Assembly: GCA_028023455.1 (NCBI GenBank)
Contig: JAQFVV010000111.1
Coordinates: forward strand, 1,121,909-1,185,908
From: Epiperipatus broadwayi
Taxonomy: Eukaryota > Onychophora > Udeonychophora > Euonychophora > Peripatidae
Reading direction: 5' to 3'
Length of the DNA: 64,000 bases
The translations under genes and the position numbers were made by a program. Shown here in pieces: positions 54,510-64,000 of this stretch. Position 1 is the first letter of the stretch. Every line of letters begins with the position of its first letter. The notes below the pieces were generated by a model. The model did not search any database and was not told the DNA's origin. It was given only the letters and a program-made list of their open reading frames with translations.

Positions 54510-56130
54510 TGGAAATAAGGGCCACGATTTAGTTTTATCTGATATGATTGTAAAAAGTTTATTTATACATATTCATTTCACCTTCAATAAAACTCAACTG
54601 ATATATCAGTTAAAACTATCAGACAATTAAAAAGAAAGATCATGGTGTCTTGATTTTAAAGCCAAAATTAAAAAAAAAACAATAAACTCACCATACTGGC
54701 AAATGCATGTTGTTGAGCAGCTCATCCATATTTCATATATACTATAATGAATAATCATTATAATATGACAAGAATGTATGGAATGGACATTAGGAATTTG
54801 ACCTGCTCAGTTCTTCTAAGGCTTCAAAGAATAATCAAAGGGTCTCTTTTCAGTTAACAGAAAACTCCTATCTGCAACCATATGTGTGAATATACATACA
54901 TAAGTATATAGATAGACATCTAAAAATAACTATAAACACAAACTATCTATATATTTTTGTAAAGTCAGTTTCAAAAGTCTACCCAATAGATACTATAACA
55001 AAGTATCATTTACCATTGATTGTCAAACTTTTAATGCAGTTTATTCTTGCAATTCTTTTTTTTTTTTAGATTTATTATAAACTTTAATGAACTTGCAGTT
55101 AAATTACACTTAAAAATGATTATATATATATATTGTAATGGACTGAACTGTTCTTGTGTATATGTGATAATTCCCAACATGTAATGGATTGAATGCTTCC
55201 ACAAGACACAGGGAGCTCATCTTACTATGGTCAGACCAATGGTCTTCTGGTAGAATGCCATCGATAGTGTGATGAAATGCATAACCTATGATTGTATCTA
55301 CCTACAATGGATTAGTTATATGATTACTCATTAAATCCAGATATAATTTGGGCTAATTCATCCACATCTTACCCCCCTTTTGGTTCCATTATACCTCAAT
55401 ATTCAAACTCATGGGTAATTTTTGCCTTTGACTCTCTTCAGGGATGAACCTGCATAAGCTAACAACTACTGTATCTCTATGTAGGTTACAATTGATTTAT
55501 AAATTCACCAAACACTTTTCACTATTATTATGTATAGAATGAGATATGTGCAAATATATTTCCAACTACATCTTAATTAGTAAATGCAAGGTCGTTTTAA
55601 TAAACTTGAGACCAATTCGATATAAGTAGATTATGTAACGAAACAAAATAACAAAAAAAAATATTTCAAAACATTTTAACAATAGTAAACAATTTAATTG
55701 GCTGTGTCAAGGTTGGATTTCTACTATATTAATACTGAATGTAATTAAAATTCTCATGCCTGAACCAATGGTAGAAGTTAAAGACTTGGCATCAATTATT
55801 TACAAAGCAAAAAAGAATTATTACAAATTTTAGACAACTGTGAAGCTAACTAGCTAATTTAAATATTGTGCTGGGATATTTGTCATAACAACATCATCCA
55901 ATCCATGTTAATGATAGTCGATCTTTTTGAGATCCTCTCATCCATCACACAAAAAGATTAATCAATAACACCAAAAAAAGAGAACATATAATGATTATTA
56001 ATTAGCAATAAACAAATAATGTAAACTATGTCCTGTAATAAGTGTGAGTATTTAATATGGAATAATATTGGAAATCTTACCTTTTATCCCACATCATGAT
56101 GATCATTGTTAAATAGGGTAAGTTGATCTA
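54510..56130. other. no gene recognised
   Basis: AT-rich spacer with T13 near 55055 and a TA run near 55122. Nothing could be assigned. Confidence 0.5.
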
Positions 56131-56138
56131 AATTTTAT

Positions 56139-56336
56139 TTATAACAAAAGAAAAATGTTCAAATAAACCTGACCATCTCCCCTCTTGCTTCTGCTTACAC
56201 TTATAATCGATTCTTCTAAAATGTAGCTGTTTTGGCTTCCAAGTTTCAGTACATAGTAATGAAACAATAAAATTAAGATTTCCATAAAATCATCTCGATT
56301 GTTGTTATCCATGAGTTTGGCAACAATGTTCTTCAT
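56139..56336 (-). other. possible coding fragment, unknown
   Basis: A 65-codon minus-strand frame from an ATG has ordinary, non-repetitive amino-acid composition (MKNIVAKLMDNNNRDDFMEI, then SQNSYILEESIISVSRSKRG). The same frame continues upstream past one TAG for about 38 codons (IDGRRLRHYFYEHVYIEIQQ). I do not recognise it. It could be an old retroelement remnant, a host exon or chance. Confidence 0.2.
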
Positions 56337-56479
56337 ATGTACAGTCTATAATTTCCATATAAATCTTCTTAGATTAAAATTGATCCTTTGTTGTATTTCT
56401 ATATAAACATGCTCGTAAAAATAGTGTCTCAATCTTCTCCCATCAATATTTCTCTTGATTCACATATAGACCTTTAATA

Positions 56480-57440
56480 TAGGATGATGGATGTTTCTTT
56501 AGGTTTTATAAGAGTAGGTAAATGAGGTTATCACACTTCCATGGTTAGAATTAGTGGCATTTGAATCCTATGGCATTGATAATTTAGCCAGAATGCATCT
56601 TACAGCATTTTCTAATATACATAAATTTTATTCTGTTGTAGTTTAGCATTTGGTAGCTTTATATGCAAAACAAATTACTCAATTATTTTTTTTATCAGCT
56701 GGTGATGTTTTATTCTTTTCCGCTCGTGCATGAATGACTGTTATTTCTTTTTAATCAGTTCAACAACAATATAATTATTTTGTCAAATTGCACAGATTTA
56801 TTCATTTACTCTTAACTCAATTGCTGATGGTACTTCCTTCTCATTTTACATGATTGAATTTATAAAGAAAAGTGAGTATTTTAGAATGTGCCATCCATTT
56901 TCTCTATCATTCAAAAATTCACTGTCATGGTGATGACTTTCTCTACTGCTAATGCATTATTTTAAAAGACGACAGATATAAACACCCTTTGCTTTTGTAT
57001 AAAATATAGTTTTTTTAAAAAAAAAACAAGATCAGATTGTTTCCGATAGTTGGCATATATTATCTTGCATTTCATTCTATTTTGCCATAGTTACTTTTTG
57101 TAAAACATAAATTACATACATAGTAGATGATTAGAATTATTGCATAATGAAATTTTAATTGTTTTCTACACTTGGTTACTTAGTGATCAACTTGACATTG
57201 GGTCATCACTATGATTGCTTTGTCTACGTCTGTGCTATTGTATTGCTTGATTTGTGACATGTTATTAGTATATATATACATTTATATGAATCTTTTAAAG
57301 TGTTTATTTCTAGTCTTTCAAAGTGGATTTTTTTTTTAAAAAATTAGTTTGTTGCGAAATTTACTATCTCACAATTTAATGCCACAAATATTGATAGCAT
57401 ATATATGTATGCAAAAAAAAGCATATATTCAAGAATTTAT
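56480..57440. other. no gene recognised
   Basis: AT-rich spacer with A/T runs. Nothing could be supported. Confidence 0.5.
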
Positions 57441-57444
57441 CGAT

Positions 57445-57542
57445 TAAGCATAAGGTTTAGATAAGCTTGACTCAATGATGTGGTTTAATGTAATAAGCAT
57501 AAGGTTTAGATAATCTTGACTCAGTGATGTGGTTTAATGTAA
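57445..57542. repeat. tandem duplication, 49-bp unit
   Basis: TAAGCATAAGGTTTAGATAA begins two consecutive units (57445 and 57494) differing at two positions. Confidence 0.9.
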
Positions 57543-57709
57543 GTTTTTTTTCTTTTTAGGATTATGAGCTACCCTTACAATATATATTGTAACCATATGG
57601 TTTTAGCTCTCACATTAAGCTTTATTAAAGTGATCCAGTGTGTAAAATTTTAAATAGTAATAATTAATATATTGAAAATCAGTGTGTAAAAATCAGTTAT
57701 AGATTGAAA

Positions 57710-57952
57710 TGCTTATTGGATTATAATTTTCCAATTAAGCAAAAGCTCACCAATAAATATCCTGAAAGTGATGATGACCTGGACTGTTTGAGACACACTG
57801 GAAGATCTGATAGAGTGGATATAAATCTCATAAACATTTTTATCAGAAGGTCTAGTGGCAGCTCTATTTCAAATAATATATCAATAGTATTAAACCAATC
57901 TGGAAGTATGAAAATATTTAACACTTTATACTTATTATTAAACAGTAATTAA
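57710..57952 (+). other. possible coding fragment, unknown
   Basis: After CAGTTATAG, an acceptor-like site, an open frame of about 80 codons contains NKYPESDDDLDCLRHTGRSD and ends LLLNSN-stop. It is acidic in the middle and not low complexity. No family was recognised, and no upstream exon or poly(A) signal was identified. Confidence 0.2.
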
Positions 57953-58529
57953 AAGAAAGCAATTTATAATTCTGCTAAATTTTGTAAACAATTTTTAAAT
58001 ATATTGTATTGCAATCTAAAATGATATGAAAGTCTAGGTGGTTGTCACTAGAGGGACAGATATTAATTTATTCACATTTTTCAATTATTGGCCCATTTAG
58101 AACCAATCTTGCAATGTAATACAAGGTAAAAATAATATAACAAAGTTTGTAGGGGGGGGTGATTAAGAGAAGAAAATCAGAATAAGAATTCTACACTCAT
58201 AAAAAAAAAATAAAGTAAAAAGCTGAAAAGTAATAACCTTGTGAATTAAATGGAACAAAATTTCAGGAAAAAGGATGGAATAGAAATTTTAAAACCTTGT
58301 ATTATTTCAACAGTTTTTCATCAATCTTATGATTTCTAACGGGCATAGTGGAGAAGCTGGAATGACCACTATCTGGATAATTAGTTGCCTCAACATATAC
58401 TAATTCAAACGAAGAACAATTCCAGAAAATGTAAGCAACTACTTTTATTTAGTTTGTACTAGTCAATTTTCAGATTTAAAAATAACACGGAAATTATTTA
58501 GACTTAAAAGACAAAGACTAAGATGCGTG

Positions 58530-58705
58530 TAAATAGTCAAAATAAAAGTCATAGATCATTTCATAGATCACATGACCCTATCTCTTAAGCTTGTAAGTTA
58601 TAAACAGTGAGGATTGCCAATTCCTGACAGAGATATTTTAAGTGCTGGCTCTGGCTAAGCATTTATCATAAAGCTTGTAGAGGAATTGGCAATCCTCACT
58701 GTTTA
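58530..58705 (+). mobile_element. small fold-back retroposon without recognisable ribozyme, 11-bp TSD
   Basis: TAAGATGCGTG flanks it (58519-58529 and 58706-58716). It has a left leader with ATAGATCACATGACCC and then near-perfect 26-bp arms (ATAAACAGTGAGGATTGCCA ATTCCT and its inverse at 58680-58705). The loop of about 50 bp has no CUGANGA/GAAA pair. It is organised like the 53.7-kb element (leader, arm, loop, arm). Confidence 0.75.
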
Positions 58706-58719
58706 TAAGATGCGTGCTC

Positions 58720-59690
58720 TTAAGTATAAAGCAGAAAAATACATTTGCTTATAAATTGTACTTTTTATAAAATATAATTCGAAATAATATTGAATAAAAG
58801 TGAGAAAATATCAAGTAGACAAATTTAAAAATTCATTTTTTTAAAAATCATACAAAGTTTAATCAATTTAAAAAGAAAAATGCATGAATTTATTTCTTAT
58901 TCTCAGTACAGAAGAGAATTTGTCTGCCCACTGGTGTTTCAGCGCAAATTTGCTGTTATTCAAAATAGAAAAATGAGATTATTAATGCCAAGTATATTGT
59001 ATTGATAATTACTCACAATTGAATAAATTCTTTTTAATGTTGTTAAAAACATTAATATTTTGCTGATAGAAATGAATAAATAAATATTTACTTTTTAGTC
59101 TTTATTGTGCAACTTGCAAATTAATAATATTTCAAGATGTTAAAATTGCCCCGATCATTTAAAATTATGACAGATATCTTCGTGGAGGGAAAAACAAAAT
59201 AAATATAAAAAAAAGATTTTAAAAAGTTGAGTTTGTTAATGGTAATGAAACTACAAACTTATTAAAGGAAAATTATCTACAGAAAGTATGGATAAACCTG
59301 TTTTAATTGTACACTTGGAAGTGTTTGAATATTGTCTCACTATGCTGACATCGATAATAATAATCAAAATATATATATATGTGTTACTTAGGAATACTTG
59401 ATTGTGAGATCAGTTTTCTTATGATTTTTGCTCATAAGGATAAAATAAACTTGGAACTAATAGGATAAAATCTAATGAGAGAAAATGTGTTTATTTTTTG
59501 TTATTGCTATGCTTAATCTTATAATATTTACGTCATGTATTATTCAAGGATTTTTTAATATATATTTATTGTAGTATAAAATATATTTTGTAAAGGATGT
59601 ATAAAGATATATACATTTATTACATATTTTGCTATTTTCCCAGTTGAGGGAAAACATATTAAATATCACTAGATGGAGAGAAATATTTAT
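58720..59690. other. no gene recognised
   Basis: AT-rich spacer. The minus-strand frame at 59544-59789 runs into the adjacent repeat array and is not called. Confidence 0.5.
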
Positions 59691-59813
59691 CTCTCGCACT
59701 ACTAAAACATAAACAGAGCAAAACTCTCCATACAGTATTGCCACCTGTGCTAAACAGAGTAATGAATGAATGCCAGAAGGCTTGTGCATAAAATCCCTAT
59801 CTATTGCCTACTC

Positions 59814-59872
59814 ATCCAATATCCCCAGACTAGTTTCTAGCTTGTGGCCTTCGTCAGCGAGGAGCTTTGGAT
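59814..59872 (-). ncRNA. hammerhead ribozyme, inverted copy
   Basis: On the minus strand: outer stem AUCCAA, inner UCCUCG, core CUGACGA (59857-59851), a loop AGGCCACAAGCUA, GAAAC-UA-GUC (59837-59828), then UGGGGA and UUGGAU. Cleavage is predicted between 59828 and 59827. One inner stem I pair at the cleavage-site end is altered (A to G) compared with the direct copies. Confidence 0.65.
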
Positions 59873-60607
59873 CTGAGAGCACTGCATCTAGATCTTAGGA
59901 TCTAATGCAACCCTCTAGCAACCACCTTTTATCTCTACTTAACTACAAAACTATGAGAATGAAATTGGGAAAACACAAAAAATATTTTCAATCTAAGCTC
60001 AATAGCTTATATAGTCATATAGGTCTGAACTCAGTTCAGCACCCATACATTTTGGTGTCTTTGGCTCTTTTACAACCATAGCCACCACTATCCTATTAGG
60101 CAGGATTGGTGTTAAACCATTAAGCATCACATGATCACATTTCCTATACTAGCACATTAATTGTTGATAAACAGAGCAAAACTCTCCATACAGTATTGCC
60201 ACCTGTGCTAAACAGAGTAATCAAGGGATTTTATGCACAAGCCTTCTGGCATCCCTTGATTACTCTGTTTAGCAAAGGTGGCAATACTGTATGGAGAGTT
60301 TTGCTCTGTTTATCAACAATTAATGTGCTAATATAGGAAATGTGATCATGTGATGCTTAATGGTTTAACACCAATCCTGCCTAATAGGATAGTGGTGGCT
60401 ATGGTTGTAAAAGAGCCAAAGACACCAAAATGTATGGGTGCTGAACTGAGTTCAGACCCATATGACTATATAAGCTATTGAGCTTAGATTGAAAATATTT
60501 TTTGTGTTTTCCCAATTTCATTCTCATAGTTTTGTAATTAAGTAGAGATAAAAGGTGTTTGCTAGAGGGTTGCATTAGATCCTAAGATCTAGATGCAATG
60601 CTCTCAG

Positions 60608-60666
60608 ATCCAAAGCTCCTCACTGACGAAGGCCACAAGCTAGAAACTAGTCTGGGGATATTGGAT
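60608..60666 (+). ncRNA. hammerhead ribozyme, first direct copy
   Basis: AUCCAA (60608-60613) pairs with UUGGAU (60661-60666), and UCCUCA (60617-60622) pairs with UGGGGA (60653-60658), with internal loop AGC/UA. The core CUGACGA is at 60623-60629. Stem II is weak (GGC with GCU around CACAA, A/A next to the core). GAAAC-UA-GUC at 60643-60652 gives a two-pair stem III. Cleavage is expected after 60652. Type I topology with tiny stem III is that of hammerheads in Penelope-like elements and animal retrozymes. Confidence 0.7.
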
Positions 60667-61058
60667 GAGTAGGCATTAGATAGGGATTTTATGCACAAGC
60701 CTTCTGGCATCCATTGATTACTCTGTTTAGCACAGGTGGCAATACTGTATGGAGAGTTTTGCTCTGTTTATCAACAATTAATGTGCTAGTATAGGAAATG
60801 TGATCATGTGATGCTTAATGGTTTAACACCAATCCTGCCTAATAGGATAGTGGTGGCTATGGTTGTAAAAGAGCCAAAGACACCAAAATATATGGGTGCT
60901 GAACTGAGTTCAGACCCATATGACTATATAAGCTATTGAGCTTAGATTGAAAATATTTTTTGTTTTCCAATTTCATTCTGTTTTGTAGTTAAGTAGAGAT
61001 AAAAGGTGGTTGCTAGAGGGTTGCATTAGATCCTAAGATCTAGATGCAGTGCTCTCAG

Positions 61059-61117
61059 ATCCAAAGCTCCTCACTGACGAAGGCCACAAGCTAGAAACTA
61101 GTCTGGGGATATTGGAT
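61059..61117 (+). ncRNA. hammerhead ribozyme, second direct copy
   Basis: Same 59-nt module as 60608-60666 with all core positions kept. Cleavage is expected between 61103 and 61104, exactly 451 nt after the first site. Confidence 0.7.
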
Positions 61118-61280
61118 GAGTAGGCATTAGATAAGGATTTTATGCACACACCTTCTGGCATCCATTGATTACTCTGTTTAGCACAGGTGGCAATACTGTA
61201 TGGAGAGTTTTGCTGTTTATCAGCAATTAATGTGCTAGTATAGGAAATGTGATGCTTAATGGTTTAACTACTAAAACATA

Positions 61281-63840
61281 TTTTATTGAAAGGTGCACAA
61301 ACAGACTAAATTTTGTCAGTTATACACATAATGACCCAATTGATTTTATTATAGGAAATAATTAATATAAGCATTTTTCACTTCTTAATTTTGCCTATGA
61401 ATGAACATGTCCACTTTAAATATAACATGTAGGTTAATCTTCATTTATGTGTGTATGGCTTGCTATAACAAAAGTATAATTGTTAATTTAAAATAATTAA
61501 TGATCATATGCCATGTATTTTTGTGGTTTGTTTATTAATACATTAAGTTTCTGCATTGTGAAATGGAATATTTGTTTCCACTTTTATTGTTATTTTACCT
61601 TGCTATTGTATTGATAAGCATTTGTGACAGCTTTCAGCTGATAAGTATGTGCCACATATAATGGCATCAAATAGAATATTAATATTGTGCATGGGTTGAT
61701 GGAGAATTCACCATTTCTGATTAAATGAGGATGATATTGTCAAGGCTGATTAATAGTTAGTGCTTAGAGCATAGTTAATCCTAAAAGAGGATGATCCCCA
61801 TGGTCTGAATTCTATTTCCCTGTGATGAGTCCAAGCCCATACTTTTATACCTATGGAAAGGTATTAGAATTGGCCATATTATTGTACAACTATCATGTTG
61901 TTTTGTAGAGCCTCCCTTTATTGTTAGATCTCTCGAGCTTATATAGTTAGTTTTCCACCGTGTATGGTGAAGTTTAGTATTTCCAAATCAAATAGCGAGG
62001 ATAAGATAAAGTTAAGGGACACTGGTCTATCTCTAGTGTTTGCCTAATTGGAAGTGTCTTTATGATGTATAATCTTTATCAGTTTATAAACAAGCCAACC
62101 AAAATTTACTAGTGATTGTAGAACTTCTATATGAAAGAGCAAGAGGTGCACATGGACAATGTTGATTGAACTTCATCAAACAGTAATTCACCGATGGATT
62201 GGTAAGATAGGTTAAATATTAAAGTGATTAGATTGTGGACATAGGCAGTGTTTTGGTGCCATGTGTGCATTTGACTTATGATGTCTGTCCCCACATCAAT
62301 ACAATGAATCTTTTCATAATAAAGGATAATAAATTATTAATTGTGCTGCATATGATAATTGCCTTTATTATATTCGCACAAATCAAATAGCTACAGTTTA
62401 ATACACTAAATTATAACTTCAAGTTTAGATTTAAAAAGTTGCGTATGTCCCAAAGACATAAGTACATTTTGTTTATAATTTAGCTTAAATAACTTATTCT
62501 ATAAGATAGAATGATAATAGAAACTTAGCCAATAATAAGTGATACTATGAATATCACTGTATTAGTTTGTCATTACTTACAATGTGTATAGTCAATGGGA
62601 TACCAATTAATCGCCATCCCTGATTTTATTTAATGGATGTCTTATTTCATGCAATGTGTCTGAAATAAAATTGTAAATAAATCTTGTGTTAAAAATTTAT
62701 TTAGTTGTCTGTAGTCTTGTTGCTAATCACCACACACACACACATTATTGTTATTGCTATCGACATATCATCTGATTATATGGAAATCATCATAGATCAA
62801 TATAGTATAAGTAACCATGTTGGGGTATCATAATTTTGTTAAGCCCTATAATTTATGAGTATATCTAAGGCATCATCACTTAATAATCAAAATATTATTG
62901 ACCTAGAGTGCATATTATTTTTAAATGGTATACTCAAAGGTCAACATTTAATATTGGTTTAATCAGTTTATTTGAACTCGAAGATCTATCATTCACTGAT
63001 CTTGATCACTTTGTTCATAATTATTTGAGAAAAGGAAGTTGGTAAGTTATTGTGTTTAGCTATTGAAAAATTATTCCTATTTCTTGAAGCTTAAAGTTTA
63101 TAATAGTTAGGAATTTATAAAGTTTCTTTAAATATTGTTTGTTAAATCGATTTTGTATCAAGAGCCATTTTGTGCATTATATTTGGGTAGTGGCAAAATC
63201 CCTCTCACTGACCCAAGTATATATTGTATAACAATCTTCAAGTTGTTTGAACCCTGAGAAGAATAAGTTATTAATTTACAATGTAGAATTTGAATTTATA
63301 GTAAATTTTACATCTAATTGTTTATTGTAGTTCGATTCGAGTTATGTTATATTCAGTTTTATGAAAGTCAACAAAACTTTAAGGTGTAAATTGCTTCTTT
63401 TGACTGCATGGTGAATATTCTGGTTTTGTCAAGCTTGGAATTCCTATTTTATTTAGTTATCTTATTATCATTTAATTTAATATCAATTTAGAGTTCTGGA
63501 CATCATCTTCTATTATCATCATTCTTCTCATGTCATTTCAATTTCCTTTATTCTTCTTTCATCCTTATTAACTCACCATTCACTAGCTATTCCATTATCA
63601 TCTTAATCATCCATTAACTCTTATTCTACCATCATCTTAATCATTCATTATTCTTATACATCTTCATTCTCAGACTCATTTCATTATTTAATTATGACTT
63701 ACTTTCATCATCGATTTAGTTATCTACATCCTAATTTACCTATTGCTTAATTTATAATTTTAATTTCATTCCATCGATCTAATTATTTATTTATTGGTTT
63801 TATAAATTTTATTTCATCTCATTTCATTTGTTTGTGAATT
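61281..63840. other. no gene recognised
   Basis: AT-rich DNA with a CA run near 62732. From about 63510 to 63720 the plus strand is strongly pyrimidine-rich with imperfect repeats of CATCATCTTAATCATTCATT-like words. No coding frame could be supported. Confidence 0.5.
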
Positions 63841-63843
63841 TTA

Positions 63844-63953
63844 AAGCTAGTTTTACCAGAAGTTATTATCTTCATTAATCACCTTGTAATCTTCTTTAAG
63901 CTAGTTTGACCAGAAGTTATTATCTTCATTAATCACCTTGTAATCTTCTTTAA
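63844..63953. repeat. tandem duplication, 55-bp unit
   Basis: AAGCTAGTTTTACCAGAAGT begins a unit that is repeated at 63899 with a single change (TTTG for TTTT). Confidence 0.9.
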
Positions 63954-64000
63954 GTTTATAATTTCATGCGAGCTTAATCAATAAAGAAAGCATCTCTTTA

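Larger units (their letters stand above)
59712..61266 (+). mobile_element. 1.55-kb fold-back array with three hammerheads, 14-bp TSD
   Basis: ACTACTAAAACATA flanks the array exactly (59698-59711 and 61267-61280). From left to right: an inverted copy (59712-60170), a central hairpin (about 60172-60310) made of two complete arms (AACAGAGCAAAACTCTCCAT and inverse), a direct copy (60310-60760), and a second direct copy (60761-61210) 451 bp further on. Each copy has the arm, the leader box (inverse GGAAATGTGATCATGTGATG), a spacer shared by all copies (CCAATCCTGCCTAATAGGAT, AGAGCCAAAGACACCAAAAT) and a 59-nt hammerhead. It inserted as one unit, since only one duplication frames it. Confidence 0.88.

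Noticed and set aside
59712-61266. CRISPR-like or classical miniature inverted-repeat transposon interpretation of the repeats
   Set aside because: Spacing and unit length do not fit CRISPR, and the 13-14 bp duplications do not fit cut-and-paste transposons.
61820-61840. CTGTGATGAGTCC, resembling hammerhead core plus stem II
   Set aside because: No GAAA or matching strand follows, and the core is interrupted.

Overview
This window looks like gene-poor, AT-rich, non-coding nuclear DNA of an invertebrate animal. I found no rRNA, no bacterial or phage genes, no CRISPR array and no clear single-copy host gene. Transposable elements make up most of what can be recognised: Ty3/gypsy LTR retrotransposons, non-LTR (LINE) reverse transcriptases, a Penelope-like element with a GIY-YIG domain, a hAT transposon of the ZMYM1-like TTF zinc-finger type, a tRNA-derived SINE and many fold-back repeats. 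The mixture would fit a mollusc (for example a cephalopod), flatworm or chelicerate, but the species cannot be fixed from the sequence.

Layout. 1-2.5 kb: empty DNA, then a Penelope-like relic. 2.77-8.68 kb: an LTR element with 1.7-kb LTRs, a broken coiled-coil gag-like ORF and no pol. 8.7-9.6 kb: a fold-back repeat and a LINE 3' relic. 10.9-14.3 kb: two fold-back retroposons and a possible cysteine-rich exon. 15.0-17.1 kb: a LINE relic. 17.52-27.22 kb: a hAT transposon (8-bp duplication CTTACAAT) whose transposase is split by a nearly intact Ty3/gypsy element (19885-25004, duplication ATGTA). 29.3 kb: a SINE. 29.9-36.2 kb: LINE fragments on the minus strand interrupted by a second, decayed Ty3/gypsy copy (30004-35430, duplication ACAAC). 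39.4-42.0 kb: a minus-strand LINE embedded in ACT/ATT microsatellites. 46.3-54.5 kb: an old minus-strand LINE broken by a gypsy derivative with almost no internal region, a solo LTR and two ribozyme-bearing fold-back elements. 54.5-64 kb: mostly unassigned AT-rich DNA with a 1.55-kb fold-back array at 59.7-61.3 kb.

Main discovery candidate. A family of small fold-back elements (about 0.18-1.55 kb) recurs through the window. Members have long inverted arms, a shared leader containing a CATCACATGATC-like box, and flanking target-site duplications of 9-17 bp (several perfect), which fits retroposition and not cut-and-paste transposition. Several carry a module of about 59 nt that folds as a type I hammerhead ribozyme: CUGAYGA core, short stem II, GAAAC-NN-GUC minimal stem III, and a two-part stem I with an internal loop. 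In the 59.7-61.3 kb array two same-strand hammerheads lie exactly 451 bp apart, so self-cleavage would release a 451-nt monomer, as in retrozymes. A separate, well-formed hammerhead lies at 45878-45938. I infer a retrozyme-like, hammerhead-encoding, non-autonomous retroposon family, possibly moved by the LINE or Penelope machinery seen here.
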